A stretch of DNA of 64,000 nt from Pseudomonas sp. R5-89-07 (GCF_003851685.1 NZ_CP027727.1:1550001-1614000), one strand, 5' to 3'. Shown: positions 44,059 to 53,587, numbered from the stretch's first letter. Numbers and translations are program-made. Notes: generated from the letters alone by a model not told the origin.

Positions 44059-45075
44059 TCAGCGCTCGACCGGTACCGACAGCGCCGGGTCGCCGAGTGC
44101 ATGCGTGCGTGCTGCAAAGAACTTCAGGTCCATCCCGCTACCGTCGAACAACTCGCTATACCGGCGCTTTTGCTGACGAATAAACCCGTCACTGCGCCCC
44201 GACACGGAAATCGCCAGGGTGGTAATGCTGGCCTGGCGTATTGCGTCCACGAGGTGCTTGTCCTGCGGCCCCAGGTCATGACCGAAGATGCACAGGGCGC
44301 CCTGGTGGGTGAGCAACTGTTCATAACAGAACGACAGGTAATCCGAACTGCGGATGCTCTTGAGCTTCTCCTGCACCTTGCCTTCACTGACGAACAGCGG
44401 CACATCGTCCAGGGTCTTGATCGTGTTGTTGATCGCAAAGCTGCTGAGCAAGGTGCTGTCGGTGGACGGCAGTTTGCGCGCGCTGCCGTCGAGGTTGCGC
44501 ACCAGGTGCAGGCCGCCGTGCAGGTACAGGATACGTGTGGCGTCGCTGCGGGTATCGCGCAGGTCGAAGCTGGCGTCGGGGCTGCGGAACAGGTCGTCGA
44601 TACCGGGCGCATGCAGGGTCGCCCAGTAGTTGAGCAGGTCGTAGTTGCTGGTGAACACCGTGGCGTAGCGGGCCAGTTCAGTGTTGATAGTCGCCAGGGT
44701 CGAGGGCTGCACCAGGCGCCAGGGGATATGCACGGCGTGGATCGTGTTGATCAGCGCTTCCTTGATCGCGTAGTAGCGATTGCGCGGCGCCGCCGAGCTG
44801 ACGGCCAGGGCCTTGTTGACGCGGCTGGTAGTTTTCAGTGCGCCCAGGGCCTGCTCGAAACTGCGGGTTTGCAGGGCATCGAACACGCTGAGTTCGGATG
44901 GGCTCAGTGGCTTTTCTTCCACCGTGCGGGCGTTTTCGAACAGCGAGTCGTAGGCAAAGTCTTCCCAGATCGCGCGGCTTGCGCCATTGCCGATCAGAAT
45001 CCCGTTGAAGTCGATGGCGCTGCGCAGTGCGCTCCAGTCTTCAAGGTGGGCGTCACTATCCTGGAAATCCTTCAT
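44059..45075 (-). CDS. DUF4917 protein with SIR2-like fold
   Basis: 338 residues. Motifs resemble those of SIR2-like NAD-binding domains: FNGILIGNGASRAIW near the N-terminus, ATVFTSNYDLLNYW near residue 140, LYLHGGLHL near 185, and CIFGHDLGPQDKHLVDAI near 270. There is no signal or membrane helix. SIR2-like domains serve as NAD hydrolases in several antiphage systems, but standalone DUF4917 proteins have no defined role that I know of. No other defence gene is adjacent; the divergent neighbour is an alcohol dehydrogenase. Confidence 0.75.
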   Translation of the reverse strand: MKDFQDSDAHLEDWSALRSAIDFNGILIGNGASRAIWEDFAYDSLFENARTVEEKPLSPSELSVFDALQTRSFEQALGALKTTSRVNKALAVSSAAPRNRYYAIKEALINTIHAVHIPWRLVQPSTLATINTELARYATVFTSNYDLLNYWATLHAPGIDDLFRSPDASFDLRDTRSDATRILYLHGGLHLVRNLDGSARKLPSTDSTLLSSFAINNTIKTLDDVPLFVSEGKVQEKLKSIRSSDYLSFCYEQLLTHQGALCIFGHDLGPQDKHLVDAIRQASITTLAISVSGRSDGFIRQQKRRYSELFDGSGMDLKFFAARTHALGDPALSVPVER

Positions 45076-45128
45076 TGCGGCGGGTCTACTCGAAATCGGC
45101 TGGACGGTGACTTTATCACGAGCCGGTG

Positions 45129-45142
45129 TTGATCCTGATCAA
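45129..45142 (+). promoter_or_regulatory. ANR (FNR-type) box upstream of the iron alcohol dehydrogenase
   Basis: TTGATCCTGATCAA is a perfect match to TTGAT-N4-ATCAA. Its centre at 45135.5 predicts a class II start near 45177, about 20 bp before the ATG at 45199, with only a weak -10 (GATTCT, 45165-45170). It is also 54 bp upstream of the divergent DUF4917 gene. Confidence 0.7.
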
Positions 45143-45198
45143 GATGCGGCAAGTGGTAGCGGTGGATTCTGTGGCCATAACGCCCCTGAGGATCGACC

Positions 45199-46347
45199 AT
45201 GAGCAGCACTTTCTTTATTCCCGCCGTCAACATCATGGGCATCGATTGCCTGGACGAAGCCATGATCGCCATCCGCAACTACGGCTTTCGCAAGGCGTTG
45301 ATCGTGACGGACCAGGGCCTGTGCAAAGCCGGCGTGGCCAGCCTGATCGCCGAGAAGCTGGCGATGCAGGACATCGATTCGGTGGTCTACGATGGCGCCA
45401 GGCCCAACCCCACGGTGGACAACGTCGAGAAGGGCCTGGCGCTGCTGCAGCACAGCGCCTGCGATTTTGTGCTGTCCCTGGGCGGCGGCTCGCCCCATGA
45501 CTGCGCCAAGGGGATTGCCCTGTGCGCCACCAATGGCGGGCGGATCGGCGACTATGAGGGCGTCGACCAATCGAGCAAGCCGCAACTGCCGCTGGTGGCC
45601 ATTAACACCACCGCCGGCACGGCCAGCGAGATGACCCGTTTCTGCATCATCACCGACGAAACCCGCCACGTGAAAATGGCCATCGTCGACCGCAACGTCA
45701 CGCCGCTGCTGTCGGTCAACGACCCGGCCCTGATGGTCGCAATGCCCAAGGGCCTTACCGCCGCCACCGGCATGGATGCCTTGACGCACGCCATCGAAGC
45801 CTACGTGTCCACCGCCGCCACACCGATCACCGACGCGTGCGCCATCAAGGCCATCGAACTGATCAGCGCCAATCTGCGCCTGGCCGTACGCGACGGCAGC
45901 GACCTCGCCGCGCGGGAAAACATGGCCTATGCGCAATTTCTCGCCGGCATGGCGTTCAACAACGCGTCGCTGGGCTTCGTGCATGCCATGGCGCATCAAC
46001 TGGGTGGCTTGTACGACCTGCCCCATGGCGTGTGCAACGCGGTGTTGCTGCCCCACGTGCAGAGTTTCAATGCCAGTGTCAGCGCTAAGCGCTTGAGTGA
46101 CGTGGCGCGCGCGTTGGGTGCCGATATCAAGGGGATTACCCCGGAAGAAGGCGCGCAGGCCGCGATCGTCGCGATTCGTGCACTGTCCCAGGACGTGGAA
46201 ATCCCCGCCGGCCTGCGCGAACTCGGCGCCAAGTTGCAGGACATTCCCCTGCTGGCGAGCAATGCGCTGAAGGACGCGTGTGGCCTGACCAACCCACGGC
46301 GGGCGGATCAGCGTCAGATCGAGGAGATTTTTCGCAGCGCGTTTTGA
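45199..46347 (+). CDS. yiaY: Iron-containing (type III) alcohol dehydrogenase
   Basis: 382 residues. NAD-binding [11 protein letters not shown] near residue 95 and Fe-ligand segments [10 protein letters not shown] and [16 protein letters not shown] (Asp and three His). It oxidises or reduces primary alcohols and aldehydes. GAGG lies 8 bases before the start. The ANR box upstream indicates induction at low oxygen. The symbol follows the common family label; the true substrate (ethanol, lactaldehyde, others) is unknown. Confidence 0.85.
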   Translation: MSSTFFIPAVNIMGIDCLDEAMIAIRNYGFRKALIVTDQGLCKAGVASLIAEKLAMQDIDSVVYDGARPNPTVDNVEKGLALLQHSACDFVLSLGGGSPHDCAKGIALCATNGGRIGDYEGVDQSSKPQLPLVAINTTAGTASEMTRFCIITDETRHVKMAIVDRNVTPLLSVNDPALMVAMPKGLTAATGMDALTHAIEAYVSTAATPITDACAIKAIELISANLRLAVRDGSDLAARENMAYAQFLAGMAFNNASLGFVHAMAHQLGGLYDLPHGVCNAVLLPHVQSFNASVSAKRLSDVARALGADIKGITPEEGAQAAIVAIRALSQDVEIPAGLRELGAKLQDIPLLASNALKDACGLTNPRRADQRQIEEIFRSAF

Positions 46348-46436
46348 CAGGGGCAGCTTTGAGCCGCAAGCGTTAAGCTACACGCTGATTGCGTTCAACT
46401 GAGCATGATGCGTGCGGCTTGCCGCTGAGGTCCCCC

Positions 46437-47111
46437 ATGAGAGTTCTATTATTCGGTGCCACCGGCATGGTCGGTCAGGGCGTGCTGCGCGAGTGCCTGT
46501 TGGCGCCCGATGTGCAGGAAGTGGTCGCGGTCGGTCGCACGGCGTTGACCCAGGAGCACGGCAAGCTGCACCAGGTGCTGCACGGCGACATGCTGGATTT
46601 CCAACCGCTGGAAAACCTGCTGCAAGGCTTTGATGCGTGCTTCTTCTGCCTGGGCGTTTCGTCGGCGGGAATGGATGAAACCCGGTACACCCATCTCACC
46701 TACGACCTGACGCTGGTCGCCGCCAGCACCCTGGCGCGGCTCAATCCGCAGATGACGTTCATTTATGTGTCCGGCGCGGGCACGGACAGTTCGGAAACGG
46801 GCAAGTCGATGTGGGCGCGGGTCAAGGGCAAGACCGAGAATGCCTTGCTGCGCTTGCCGTTCAAGGCGGTGTATGTGTTCCGGCCGGGCGTCATCCAGCC
46901 GTTGCACGGGGTACGTTCGAAGACGCCGCTGTATCAAGCGTTCTACAGCGTGCTCGGGCCGTTGCTCTCGTTTGTGCGTCGGATAAAACCGAGCTGGGTC
47001 GTCAGCACCGAGACTGTCGGCCGTGCGATGTTGCAGGCGGTGAGCCATGGCGCGCCGCGGCCCGTGGTGGAGCAGGCCGAGATCAATCGCTTGGCGGCTG
47101 AGCGTCGCTGA
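46437..47111 (+). CDS. NAD(P)-binding atypical SDR protein
   Basis: 224 residues from ATG 46437 with GAGG upstream. Rossmann start MRVLLFGATGMVGQGVLREC with GATGMVGQG, and an atypical short-chain dehydrogenase layout (YVSGAGTDSSETGKSMWARVKGKTENAL with Tyr missing before Lys). Such proteins act as nucleotide-sugar-like epimerase relatives or redox sensors of the NmrA type. Its stop overlaps the next start, so it is co-transcribed with the LysR gene. Confidence 0.78.
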   Translation: MRVLLFGATGMVGQGVLRECLLAPDVQEVVAVGRTALTQEHGKLHQVLHGDMLDFQPLENLLQGFDACFFCLGVSSAGMDETRYTHLTYDLTLVAASTLARLNPQMTFIYVSGAGTDSSETGKSMWARVKGKTENALLRLPFKAVYVFRPGVIQPLHGVRSKTPLYQAFYSVLGPLLSFVRRIKPSWVVSTETVGRAMLQAVSHGAPRPVVEQAEINRLAAERR

Positions 47112-48019
47112 TGCTGCACAAGAGTCTGGTGCGCCGCCTTGACCTGATCACCCTGCAACTGTTCGTCGCGGTGTTCGAAGAGGGCACCCTGACCCGTGCA
47201 GCAGCGCGTGAAGCGATTGCGGTGTCGGCGGCCAGCAAGCGCTTGATGGAGCTGGAACAGGTGCTCGGAGTCAGCCTGTTCGTGCGCCGCGCCAAGGGCA
47301 TGGACCTGACGGCGGCTGGCGAAACCCTGCTGCACCATGCGCGGCAGATGCTGTTCAATGTCGAGAAAATGGGCCTTGAACTGGGTGAACACAGTCATGG
47401 CGTGCGCGGCTATGTGCGGATGCTGGCCAACCTCTCGGCAATCATTCAGTTCCTTCCCGAAGACTTGCGCGACTTTTGCGCGTTGCACCCGCAAGTCAAA
47501 ACCGACCTTGAGGAGCGCCCCAGCAACGGTGTGGTGCAAGGCGTGCTGGACGGCGTGGCGGACCTGGGCATCTGCTCCAGTGATACCGACACCAAAGGCT
47601 TGCCCAGCGTGACCTATCGCCATGACAAACTGGTGGTGCTGATGCCCGCGGATCACCCGCTGGCGTCACGTGAGGCCGTGGCTTTCAGTGAGACCCTGGG
47701 CAGCGATTATGTAGGCCTGCACGCCGCCAGCTCGATCAATATGCGCACCCACGCCGCCGCACGGGAGGCCGGCCAGATGCTGCGCCTGCGTATCCATGTG
47801 CCGGGGTTCGACGCGATGTGCCGGATGGTCCAGGCGAACATGGGTATCGGCATCCTGCCGCAGAAAGCCTATGAACTGTTCGGCCATGCGCTGGGTTTGC
47901 ATGCGGTGCCGCTGACGGATGCCTGGTCGAACCGCAGCCTGATCCTGGTGGTGCGCGATGAGGCGCAGTTGTCGCCAGTCAGCCGGTTACTGTTTGATCA
48001 TTTGAGCGTTCGCGTTTAA
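47111..48019 (+). CDS. LysR-family regulator
   Basis: 302 residues. Winged HTH at about residues 10-70 (GTLTRAAAREAIAVSAASKRLMELEQVLG) and a periplasmic-binding-like effector domain (about 95-300). Its ATG overlaps the SDR stop. It is 88 bp upstream of the CoA-transferase gene and in the same direction, so it may regulate that operon or the SDR gene; the sequence does not decide. Two LysR genes flank the catabolic unit. Confidence 0.87.
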   Translation: MLHKSLVRRLDLITLQLFVAVFEEGTLTRAAAREAIAVSAASKRLMELEQVLGVSLFVRRAKGMDLTAAGETLLHHARQMLFNVEKMGLELGEHSHGVRGYVRMLANLSAIIQFLPEDLRDFCALHPQVKTDLEERPSNGVVQGVLDGVADLGICSSDTDTKGLPSVTYRHDKLVVLMPADHPLASREAVAFSETLGSDYVGLHAASSINMRTHAAAREAGQMLRLRIHVPGFDAMCRMVQANMGIGILPQKAYELFGHALGLHAVPLTDAWSNRSLILVVRDEAQLSPVSRLLFDHLSVRV

Positions 48020-48107
48020 CGAACGCATCTTGCCAACAGACGGTTGGATTTTTCCTGCTTGAGTCCTCTAGCCTTGGTGCACATTCCAAGAACAAGAGGT
48101 ACACCCG

Positions 48108-49301
48108 ATGACGGCTCCCCTGAGCGGTATCAAGGTGATCGAGATTGGCACCCTGATTGCCGCGCCATTCGCGGCGCGAGTGATGGCCGAGTTTGGTGCC
48201 GAGGTGATCAAGATCGAAGCCATGGGGCAGGGCGATCCGCTTCGCAAATGGCGAAAGCTGCACGAAGGCACGTCGCTGTGGTGGTACCTGCAGTCGCGCA
48301 ACAAGAAGTCCCTGGCCCTGGACCTCAAGTCGCCGGAAGGCTTGAGCCTGATCAAGCAATTGCTCGGCGACGCCGACGTGCTGATCGAAAACCTGCGCCC
48401 CGGTGGCCTGGAAAAACTTGGCCTGGGATGGGACGTGCTGCACGCCCTCAACCCCAAGCTGACCCTGGTGCGCATTTCCGGCTATGGCCAGACCGGCCCC
48501 TATCGCGACCGCCCGGGTTTCGGTGCGATTGGCGAGGCGATGGGCGGCATTCGCTACACCACCGGTAACCCGGATTCGCCACCGGCGCGGGTCGGCGTGA
48601 GCCTGGGGGATTCGCTCGCGTCGCTGCACGGGGTGATCGGGGCGCTGATGTCGCTGCTGCGGGTCAAGACTGGCCAGGGTGACGGGCAGATCGTCGACGT
48701 GTCCCTGGCTGAAAGCGTGTTCAACCTGATGGAAAGCCTGGTGCCCGAATACGACATGCTCGGCCATGTACGTGAGCGCAGCGGCGGGGCCTTGCCCGGT
48801 ATCGCGCCGTCCAATACCTACCTGACCGCCGACGGCGCCTATGTGGTGATCGCCGGCAACAGCGACCCGATCTACAAACGCCTGATGACCACCATCGGCC
48901 GTGCCGACCTGGCCGAGGCGCCTGAGTTCGCCCACAACGATGGGCGTGCGGCAAAGAGTGGTTTGCTGGACGCAGCGATTACCCACTGGACCAGCAGCCT
49001 GCCCATCGAGCAAGTGCTCAGCGCCCTGGAGGCCGCCGAAGTGCCGGCCGGGCGTATCTATTCGGTGGCGGACATTGTCAGCGACCCGCACTACCAGGCA
49101 CGCGATATGCTGCTCGATGCCGAGCTACCCGGCGGTGTGTCGGTGAAGATGCCCGGCATCGTGCCCAAGCTCTCGGAAACACCCGGCGCGGTGAACTGGC
49201 AAGGCCCGGCGCTGGGCCAGCATACCGATGATATTCTCGTCGGCCTGGGCCTGACCGGCGCCGATATCCAACGTCTGAAAACCTCGGGAGTTGTGCAATG
49301 A
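48108..49301 (+). CDS. Class III CoA-transferase (CaiB/BaiF family)
   Basis: 397 residues. N-terminal LSGIKVIEIGTLIAAPFAARV, the catalytic Asp168 in GVSLGDSLA (equal to Asp169 of formyl-CoA transferase), and the C-terminal lid region. It transfers CoA between carboxylic acids. The gene overlaps the lyase gene (ATGA), which suggests that it makes the lyase substrate. The human family member SUGCT accepts glutarate and 3-hydroxy-3-methylglutarate. Confidence 0.88.
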   Translation: MTAPLSGIKVIEIGTLIAAPFAARVMAEFGAEVIKIEAMGQGDPLRKWRKLHEGTSLWWYLQSRNKKSLALDLKSPEGLSLIKQLLGDADVLIENLRPGGLEKLGLGWDVLHALNPKLTLVRISGYGQTGPYRDRPGFGAIGEAMGGIRYTTGNPDSPPARVGVSLGDSLASLHGVIGALMSLLRVKTGQGDGQIVDVSLAESVFNLMESLVPEYDMLGHVRERSGGALPGIAPSNTYLTADGAYVVIAGNSDPIYKRLMTTIGRADLAEAPEFAHNDGRAAKSGLLDAAITHWTSSLPIEQVLSALEAAEVPAGRIYSVADIVSDPHYQARDMLLDAELPGGVSVKMPGIVPKLSETPGAVNWQGPALGQHTDDILVGLGLTGADIQRLKTSGVVQ

Positions 49302-50239
49302 TCACCGATTATTCCGACCCGTTGATCGTGCAGGAAGTCTCCCCGCGCGACGGCCTGCAGATCGAGCCGACCTGGGTCGACACCGCTGACAAGATCGCGC
49401 TGATCAACCAGCTTTCCCGCGCCGGTTTTTCACGCATCGAAGCCGGGTCGTTCGTCTCGCCCAAAGCCATACCGGCCCTGCGTGACGGCGAGCAGGTCTT
49501 TCAAGGCATCGAGCGCACGCCTGGGGTGATCTATGTGGCGCTGATCCCCAATCTCAAGGGCGCCCAACGGGCCATCGCGTCCCGCGCCGATGAGTTGAAC
49601 CTGGTGATGTCCGCCAGCCAGACCCACAACCTGGCGAACATGCGCATGCGCTGCGAGGCGTCCCTGGCCGCCTTCGGCGATATCGCACGGTTTGCCGCCG
49701 ACCACCCGGTGCGCCTCAACGCCAGCATCGCCACCACCTTTGGCTGCCCGTTCGAAGGCAAGATCGATGAAGACCGGGTGCTGCAGATTGTCGATGCTTA
49801 TCGTGAGCTGGGCATCCAGGGCATCACCCTGGCGGACACCACGGGCATGGCCAACCCGCGGCAGGTCGAACGCTTGGTCAAGCGTGTGCTGGCGCGTATA
49901 CCGGCCGGCGATCTGACCCTGCATTTCCATAACACCCGCGGCCTGGGCTTGTGCAATGTGCTGGCCGCCTACGAAGCCGGCGCCCGGCGTTTCGATGCGG
50001 CGCTCGGTGGCCTGGGCGGCTGCCCGTTCGCGCCGGGTGCGTCGGGCAATATCTGCACGGAAGACCTGGTCAACCTGTGCGAAGAGGTCGGCATTCACAC
50101 CGGTATCGACCTGCCGCACTTGTTGCACATGTCCCGCCGCCTGCCCGCGCTGCTGGGCCATGCATTGCCCGGCCAGGTGGCCAAGGCCGGGCGCAACAGT
50201 GACCTGCATTCACCGCCTGAATACATCGCCGGTTTGTAA
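49298..50239 (+). CDS. Hydroxymethylglutaryl-CoA lyase family protein
   Basis: 313 residues, TIM-barrel DRE metallolyase family. The HMG-CoA lyase marks are present: VQEVSPRDGLQIEP (metal Asp, catalytic Arg) at residues 11-24, HFHNTRG (metal His pair) and the Cys signature GLGGCPFAPGASGN. It would split HMG-CoA or a related 3-hydroxyacyl-CoA to acetyl-CoA and a ketone acid. The length is normal. Start overlaps the CoA-transferase stop. A mvaB name is possible, but no leucine pathway genes are near. Confidence 0.88.
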   Translation: MITDYSDPLIVQEVSPRDGLQIEPTWVDTADKIALINQLSRAGFSRIEAGSFVSPKAIPALRDGEQVFQGIERTPGVIYVALIPNLKGAQRAIASRADELNLVMSASQTHNLANMRMRCEASLAAFGDIARFAADHPVRLNASIATTFGCPFEGKIDEDRVLQIVDAYRELGIQGITLADTTGMANPRQVERLVKRVLARIPAGDLTLHFHNTRGLGLCNVLAAYEAGARRFDAALGGLGGCPFAPGASGNICTEDLVNLCEEVGIHTGIDLPHLLHMSRRLPALLGHALPGQVAKAGRNSDLHSPPEYIAGL

Positions 50240-50297
50240 ATCCGTACCAGACAACAAAAACAATCGGACGCCTGTGAGCAGTCCGCTGGAGAGACAC

Positions 50298-51629
50298 ATG
50301 GACACTAATACGTTAGAGGCCGGCGCGCGTCCGGCCGCCGAGATCGACGCGGAAAAAGCCCTGGTCAGCAAGGTCGCCTGGCGCCTGATGCCGCTGATCA
50401 TGGTGTGCTACCTGTTCGCGTTTTTTGACCGCATCAACATCAGCTTCGCCAAGTTCCAGCTGCAGGCCGATCTGAGCCTGAGTGACACCGCCTACGGTCT
50501 GGGCGCCGGCTTGTTTGTGGTGGGCTACGTGATTTTTGAAGTGCCCAGCAACATGATGCTGTACAAGGTCGGCGCGCGGCGCTGGATCGCGCGGATCATG
50601 ATGTCCTGGGGCCTGGCCACGGCGGCCATGGTGTTTGTCACCGCCGAATGGCAGTTCTATGGGTTGCGCTTCATTATCGGCGCGATGGAGGCCGGGTTTG
50701 CGCCGGGGGTGCTGTATTACCTGACGCTGTGGTTCCCGCAGCACTTCAGGGGGCGCATCACGTCATTGCTGTTCCTGGCGTCGGCGTTTGCCGGCCTGGT
50801 GGGCGCGCCGTTCTCCGGGCTGGTGCTGGAGCATCTCGACGGCGTGCTGCAGATGCGCGGCTGGCATTGGTTGTTCCTGCTCGGCGGCCTGCCATGCATC
50901 GGCCTGGGCCTTCTGGTGCTGACGTTGCTCAAGGACCGCATTGAAGACGCCCATTGGCTGACGGCGACAGAGAAGGCCTTGCTGTCGAGCCGGATCGCCA
51001 AACATGAGCCCAACCAGCACGGCGGTTCGCTGTGGTCGGCGATGCGCATTCCCGGTTTCCTGATGCTGGGCTTCATCTATTTTCTGATCCAGGTGGCATC
51101 CTACGGCCTGAACTTCTGGGCACCCCAGTTGATTCGCAGCGCCGGCACCCAGAGCCCGGTGATGATCGGCCTGCTCACGGCGATTCCCTACATATGCGGT
51201 GCGATCAGCATGGTGGTGATCGGACGCTTGTCGGACGCCACCGGTGAGCGCCGCAAGTTTGTCTGTGGGCTGGTGGTGCTCGGCGCGGTGGGATTCTTCT
51301 GCGCTGGCATCTTCGCCGACCACACCACCTTCCTGATCATTGCCTTGGGCATGCTCGGCGCGGGGATCATTGCGTCGATTCCGACCTTCTGGACGCTGCC
51401 ACCCAAATTGCTGGCCGGTGCCGGCGCGGGGGCGGCGGGCGGGATTGCGGTGATCAATACTCTGGGCCAGTTCGGCGGTATCGTCAGCCCGCTGATGGTG
51501 GGGCGTATCAAGGACCTTACCGGCAGCACCACGCCGGCGCTGTATGTGATCGGCGTGTGCGCCTTGCTGGCGGCGGCGTTGCTGCTGTGGGGCTTGCCGC
51601 AAAAGCTGCGCACGCTGGATAAGGGCTGA
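50298..51629 (+). CDS. MFS transporter, anion:cation symporter family
   Basis: 443 residues from ATG 50298 behind GGAGAG. Twelve helices; FAFFDRINISFAKFQL in helix 1 is the mark of the ACS family, which imports tartrate, glucarate, phthalate and similar organic acids. It lies 58 bp after the lyase gene in the same direction, so it probably imports the acid consumed by the CoA-transferase and lyase. Substrate not determined by sequence. Confidence 0.85.
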   Translation: MDTNTLEAGARPAAEIDAEKALVSKVAWRLMPLIMVCYLFAFFDRINISFAKFQLQADLSLSDTAYGLGAGLFVVGYVIFEVPSNMMLYKVGARRWIARIMMSWGLATAAMVFVTAEWQFYGLRFIIGAMEAGFAPGVLYYLTLWFPQHFRGRITSLLFLASAFAGLVGAPFSGLVLEHLDGVLQMRGWHWLFLLGGLPCIGLGLLVLTLLKDRIEDAHWLTATEKALLSSRIAKHEPNQHGGSLWSAMRIPGFLMLGFIYFLIQVASYGLNFWAPQLIRSAGTQSPVMIGLLTAIPYICGAISMVVIGRLSDATGERRKFVCGLVVLGAVGFFCAGIFADHTTFLIIALGMLGAGIIASIPTFWTLPPKLLAGAGAGAAGGIAVINTLGQFGGIVSPLMVGRIKDLTGSTTPALYVIGVCALLAAALLLWGLPQKLRTLDKG

Positions 51630-52118
51630 TCAGCCAGCCGGTGCCAGTGCACGGGCCGGCGCGGTACTGAACTGAATCAGTGCCACGCCGCCCATCAACA
51701 GCAACGCCCCCAGCACACGGGGCGTTGTCAGTGGGCGCTGCACCAGGCCGAACAGCCCGAAATGGTCGAGCAGCAGCGACGCCAGTATCTGCCCGGCCAT
51801 GGCCAGGGCGATAAACCCGGATGCGCCCAGCTTGGGCAGTAGCACCAGGGCCAGCGAGATAAAGCACACGCCGAATGCGCCACCGGCCCACATCCACAGC
51901 GGTGCCTGGGTGATAAACGCCAGGCTCGGCAAGGGTAGGCGCAGTGCGATGATCACCGGCAGCAACACGATGATGCTCACCAACAGCGACGCCAGCGTCG
52001 CCCACAGCGGGTGGCCGAGCCCGCGACCCAGGTTGGCGTTGATCGCACTTTGAAACGGCACCACGGCCCCGGCGATTACCGCCAGCAGCAACAAGCCCAG
52101 CCAATGCAATGTGGTCAT
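51630..52118 (-). CDS. DMT-superfamily membrane protein (DUF606/YdcZ type)
   Basis: 162 residues with five hydrophobic helices, beginning MTTLHWLGLLLLAVIAGAVVPFQSAINANLGR; the FQSAINANLG segment is typical for the DUF606 family. It lacks the second half of full drug/metabolite transporters, so it likely works as a dimer. Converges with the MFS gene (its stop directly abuts) and is divergent from the LysR gene, which may control it. Confidence 0.82.
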   Translation of the reverse strand: MTTLHWLGLLLLAVIAGAVVPFQSAINANLGRGLGHPLWATLASLLVSIIVLLPVIIALRLPLPSLAFITQAPLWMWAGGAFGVCFISLALVLLPKLGASGFIALAMAGQILASLLLDHFGLFGLVQRPLTTPRVLGALLLMGGVALIQFSTAPARALAPAG

Positions 52119-52186
52119 GTCGAATCTCCCAAAGGTTTTGCTGGACTCTAGGTTATTCGTCGCGCAAATTTAAATTCCAAGTTCTT

Positions 52187-53113
52187 ATGCCGAGCATGCA
52201 GCTGATGAATGATCTCAGGCGCGTCGACCTGAGCCTGCTGGTGGTGCTCGACGCGTTGCTCAGCGAGCAACACGTCACCCGCGCTGCCGAACGGCTGCAC
52301 CTGAGTCAACCGGCGGTCAGCCATGCGCTGGCACGCTTGCGTGACCTGCTGGGGGACCCGTTGCTGGTGCGCCAGGGCGGCTCACTGATACCGACTGCCC
52401 GCGCGCTGGAACTCGCCACGCCGTTGGCAGAGGCGCTGGCCCAGGTGCAGGACCTGCTGGCGCCGAACCGCTTTGACCCGGCTTCGGCCAAGCGTCGGTT
52501 TCGCGTGGCGATGTCGGACTACGGCGCGGCGATTTTCCTGCCAGGCTTGGTGCGCCTGTTGCGTCGCGAAGCGCCGGGCATCGACTTGCAGGTCATCCAG
52601 GCCAGCCGCGAAGGCATGGTCGACGGCGTGCTCAATGGCGACCTGGACCTGGCCGCCGGGGTTTTCCCTGACCTGCCTGGCGAACTGCGCACCACGCCAT
52701 TATTCGAAGAGCATTACACCTGCGTGGTCGACCGCGACAGCCTGCCGGCCACGGGCGTACTGGACCTGCCGACCTACTTGTCACGCCCCCATGTCCTGCT
52801 GGAAATGCGCGGCAGCGGCACGCCGGAAATCGAGCGTGCGCTGGCCGCGATTCGTGAGCGGCGGCATGTGGCCGTCAGCCTGCCGCACTGGGGGGTGGCG
52901 CCGCAGTTGATTCAGGGCACGGACTTGATCCTGACCGTCTCGTCCCGAGGCCTGCTGAATATCGATCACGCTCATCTGATTGCCGTGCCGCCGCCGTTTC
53001 ATATTCCATCGTTTGCGTTTGAGCTGGCCTGGCATGCGCGACGCGGTGGCGATGCAGGGTTGCAGTGGTTGAGTGGGCGGGTGCAAGGTGTGCTGTCTGG
53101 TCATGAACCCTAG
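52187..53113 (+). CDS. LysR-family regulator
   Basis: 308 residues if started at ATG 52187; ATGs at 52196 and 52205 are possible and none has a good ribosome site. HTH at about residues 10-70 ([24 protein letters not shown]), effector domain after 95. NodD/LinR-like subgroup by its opening ([16 protein letters not shown]). It is divergent from the DMT gene, its likely target, and 10 bp upstream of fosA, so the two are probably co-transcribed. Confidence 0.85.
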   Translation: MPSMQLMNDLRRVDLSLLVVLDALLSEQHVTRAAERLHLSQPAVSHALARLRDLLGDPLLVRQGGSLIPTARALELATPLAEALAQVQDLLAPNRFDPASAKRRFRVAMSDYGAAIFLPGLVRLLRREAPGIDLQVIQASREGMVDGVLNGDLDLAAGVFPDLPGELRTTPLFEEHYTCVVDRDSLPATGVLDLPTYLSRPHVLLEMRGSGTPEIERALAAIRERRHVAVSLPHWGVAPQLIQGTDLILTVSSRGLLNIDHAHLIAVPPPFHIPSFAFELAWHARRGGDAGLQWLSGRVQGVLSGHEP

Positions 53114-53123
53114 GAAAAACACG

Positions 53124-53534
53124 ATGCTCTCAGGCCTCAACCACCTGACCCTGGCGGTCACCGATCTGCAGCGCAGCATCCGTTTCTACCATGGGCTGTT
53201 GCAGCTTCGGCTCGAGGCCACCTGGGATAACGGCGCCTACCTGTCGCTGCCTGGGCTGTGGTTATGTTTATCCCACGACCCGTTGCGTCACCCGGCCCCT
53301 GTGGCCGATTACACGCACTATGCGTGGAGCGTCGAGGCGCATGATTTCGCCAGGGTAGTCGAACGCTTGCACGATGCCGGCGTGGACGAATGGCGCGACA
53401 ACCGCAGTGAAGGCGCCTCGTTCTATTTTCTCGACCCCGATGGCCATAAGCTCGAACTTCATGTGGGCGACCTGGCCTCGCGGCTGCAGGCCTGTCGCGC
53501 CAAGCCTTATGCCGGCATGAGGTTTTACCCTTAG
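53124..53534 (+). CDS. fosA: FosA-family fosfomycin glutathione transferase
   Basis: 136 residues, glyoxalase/VOC fold. It opens the fosfomycin epoxide with glutathione. The sequence is close to P. aeruginosa FosA: metal ligands His7, His65 and Glu111, the essential Thr9 and Arg120, plus the potassium loop [19 protein letters not shown]. Chromosomal fosA is common in pseudomonads. Start at 53124 matches the family N-terminus [13 protein letters not shown] hairpin follows. Confidence 0.92.
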   Translation: MLSGLNHLTLAVTDLQRSIRFYHGLLQLRLEATWDNGAYLSLPGLWLCLSHDPLRHPAPVADYTHYAWSVEAHDFARVVERLHDAGVDEWRDNRSEGASFYFLDPDGHKLELHVGDLASRLQACRAKPYAGMRFYP

Positions 53535-53539
53535 CCTGG

Positions 53540-53564
53540 AAAGGTGCAGAATCGCTGCACCTTT
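53540..53564 (+). terminator. Hairpin after fosA
   Basis: AAAGGTGCAG and CTGCACCTTT make a 10-bp stem with a 5-base loop directly after the fosA stop. The U-tract is only the TTT inside the stem, so termination strength is doubtful. Confidence 0.55.
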
Positions 53565-53587
53565 GAACTGCTATCAGAGCCACGCCC

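Noticed and set aside
44059..46347. DUF4917 plus dehydrogenase as a two-gene defence system
   Set aside because: The genes are divergent, the dehydrogenase is a complete metabolic enzyme with its own ANR box, and no mobile-element marks surround them.
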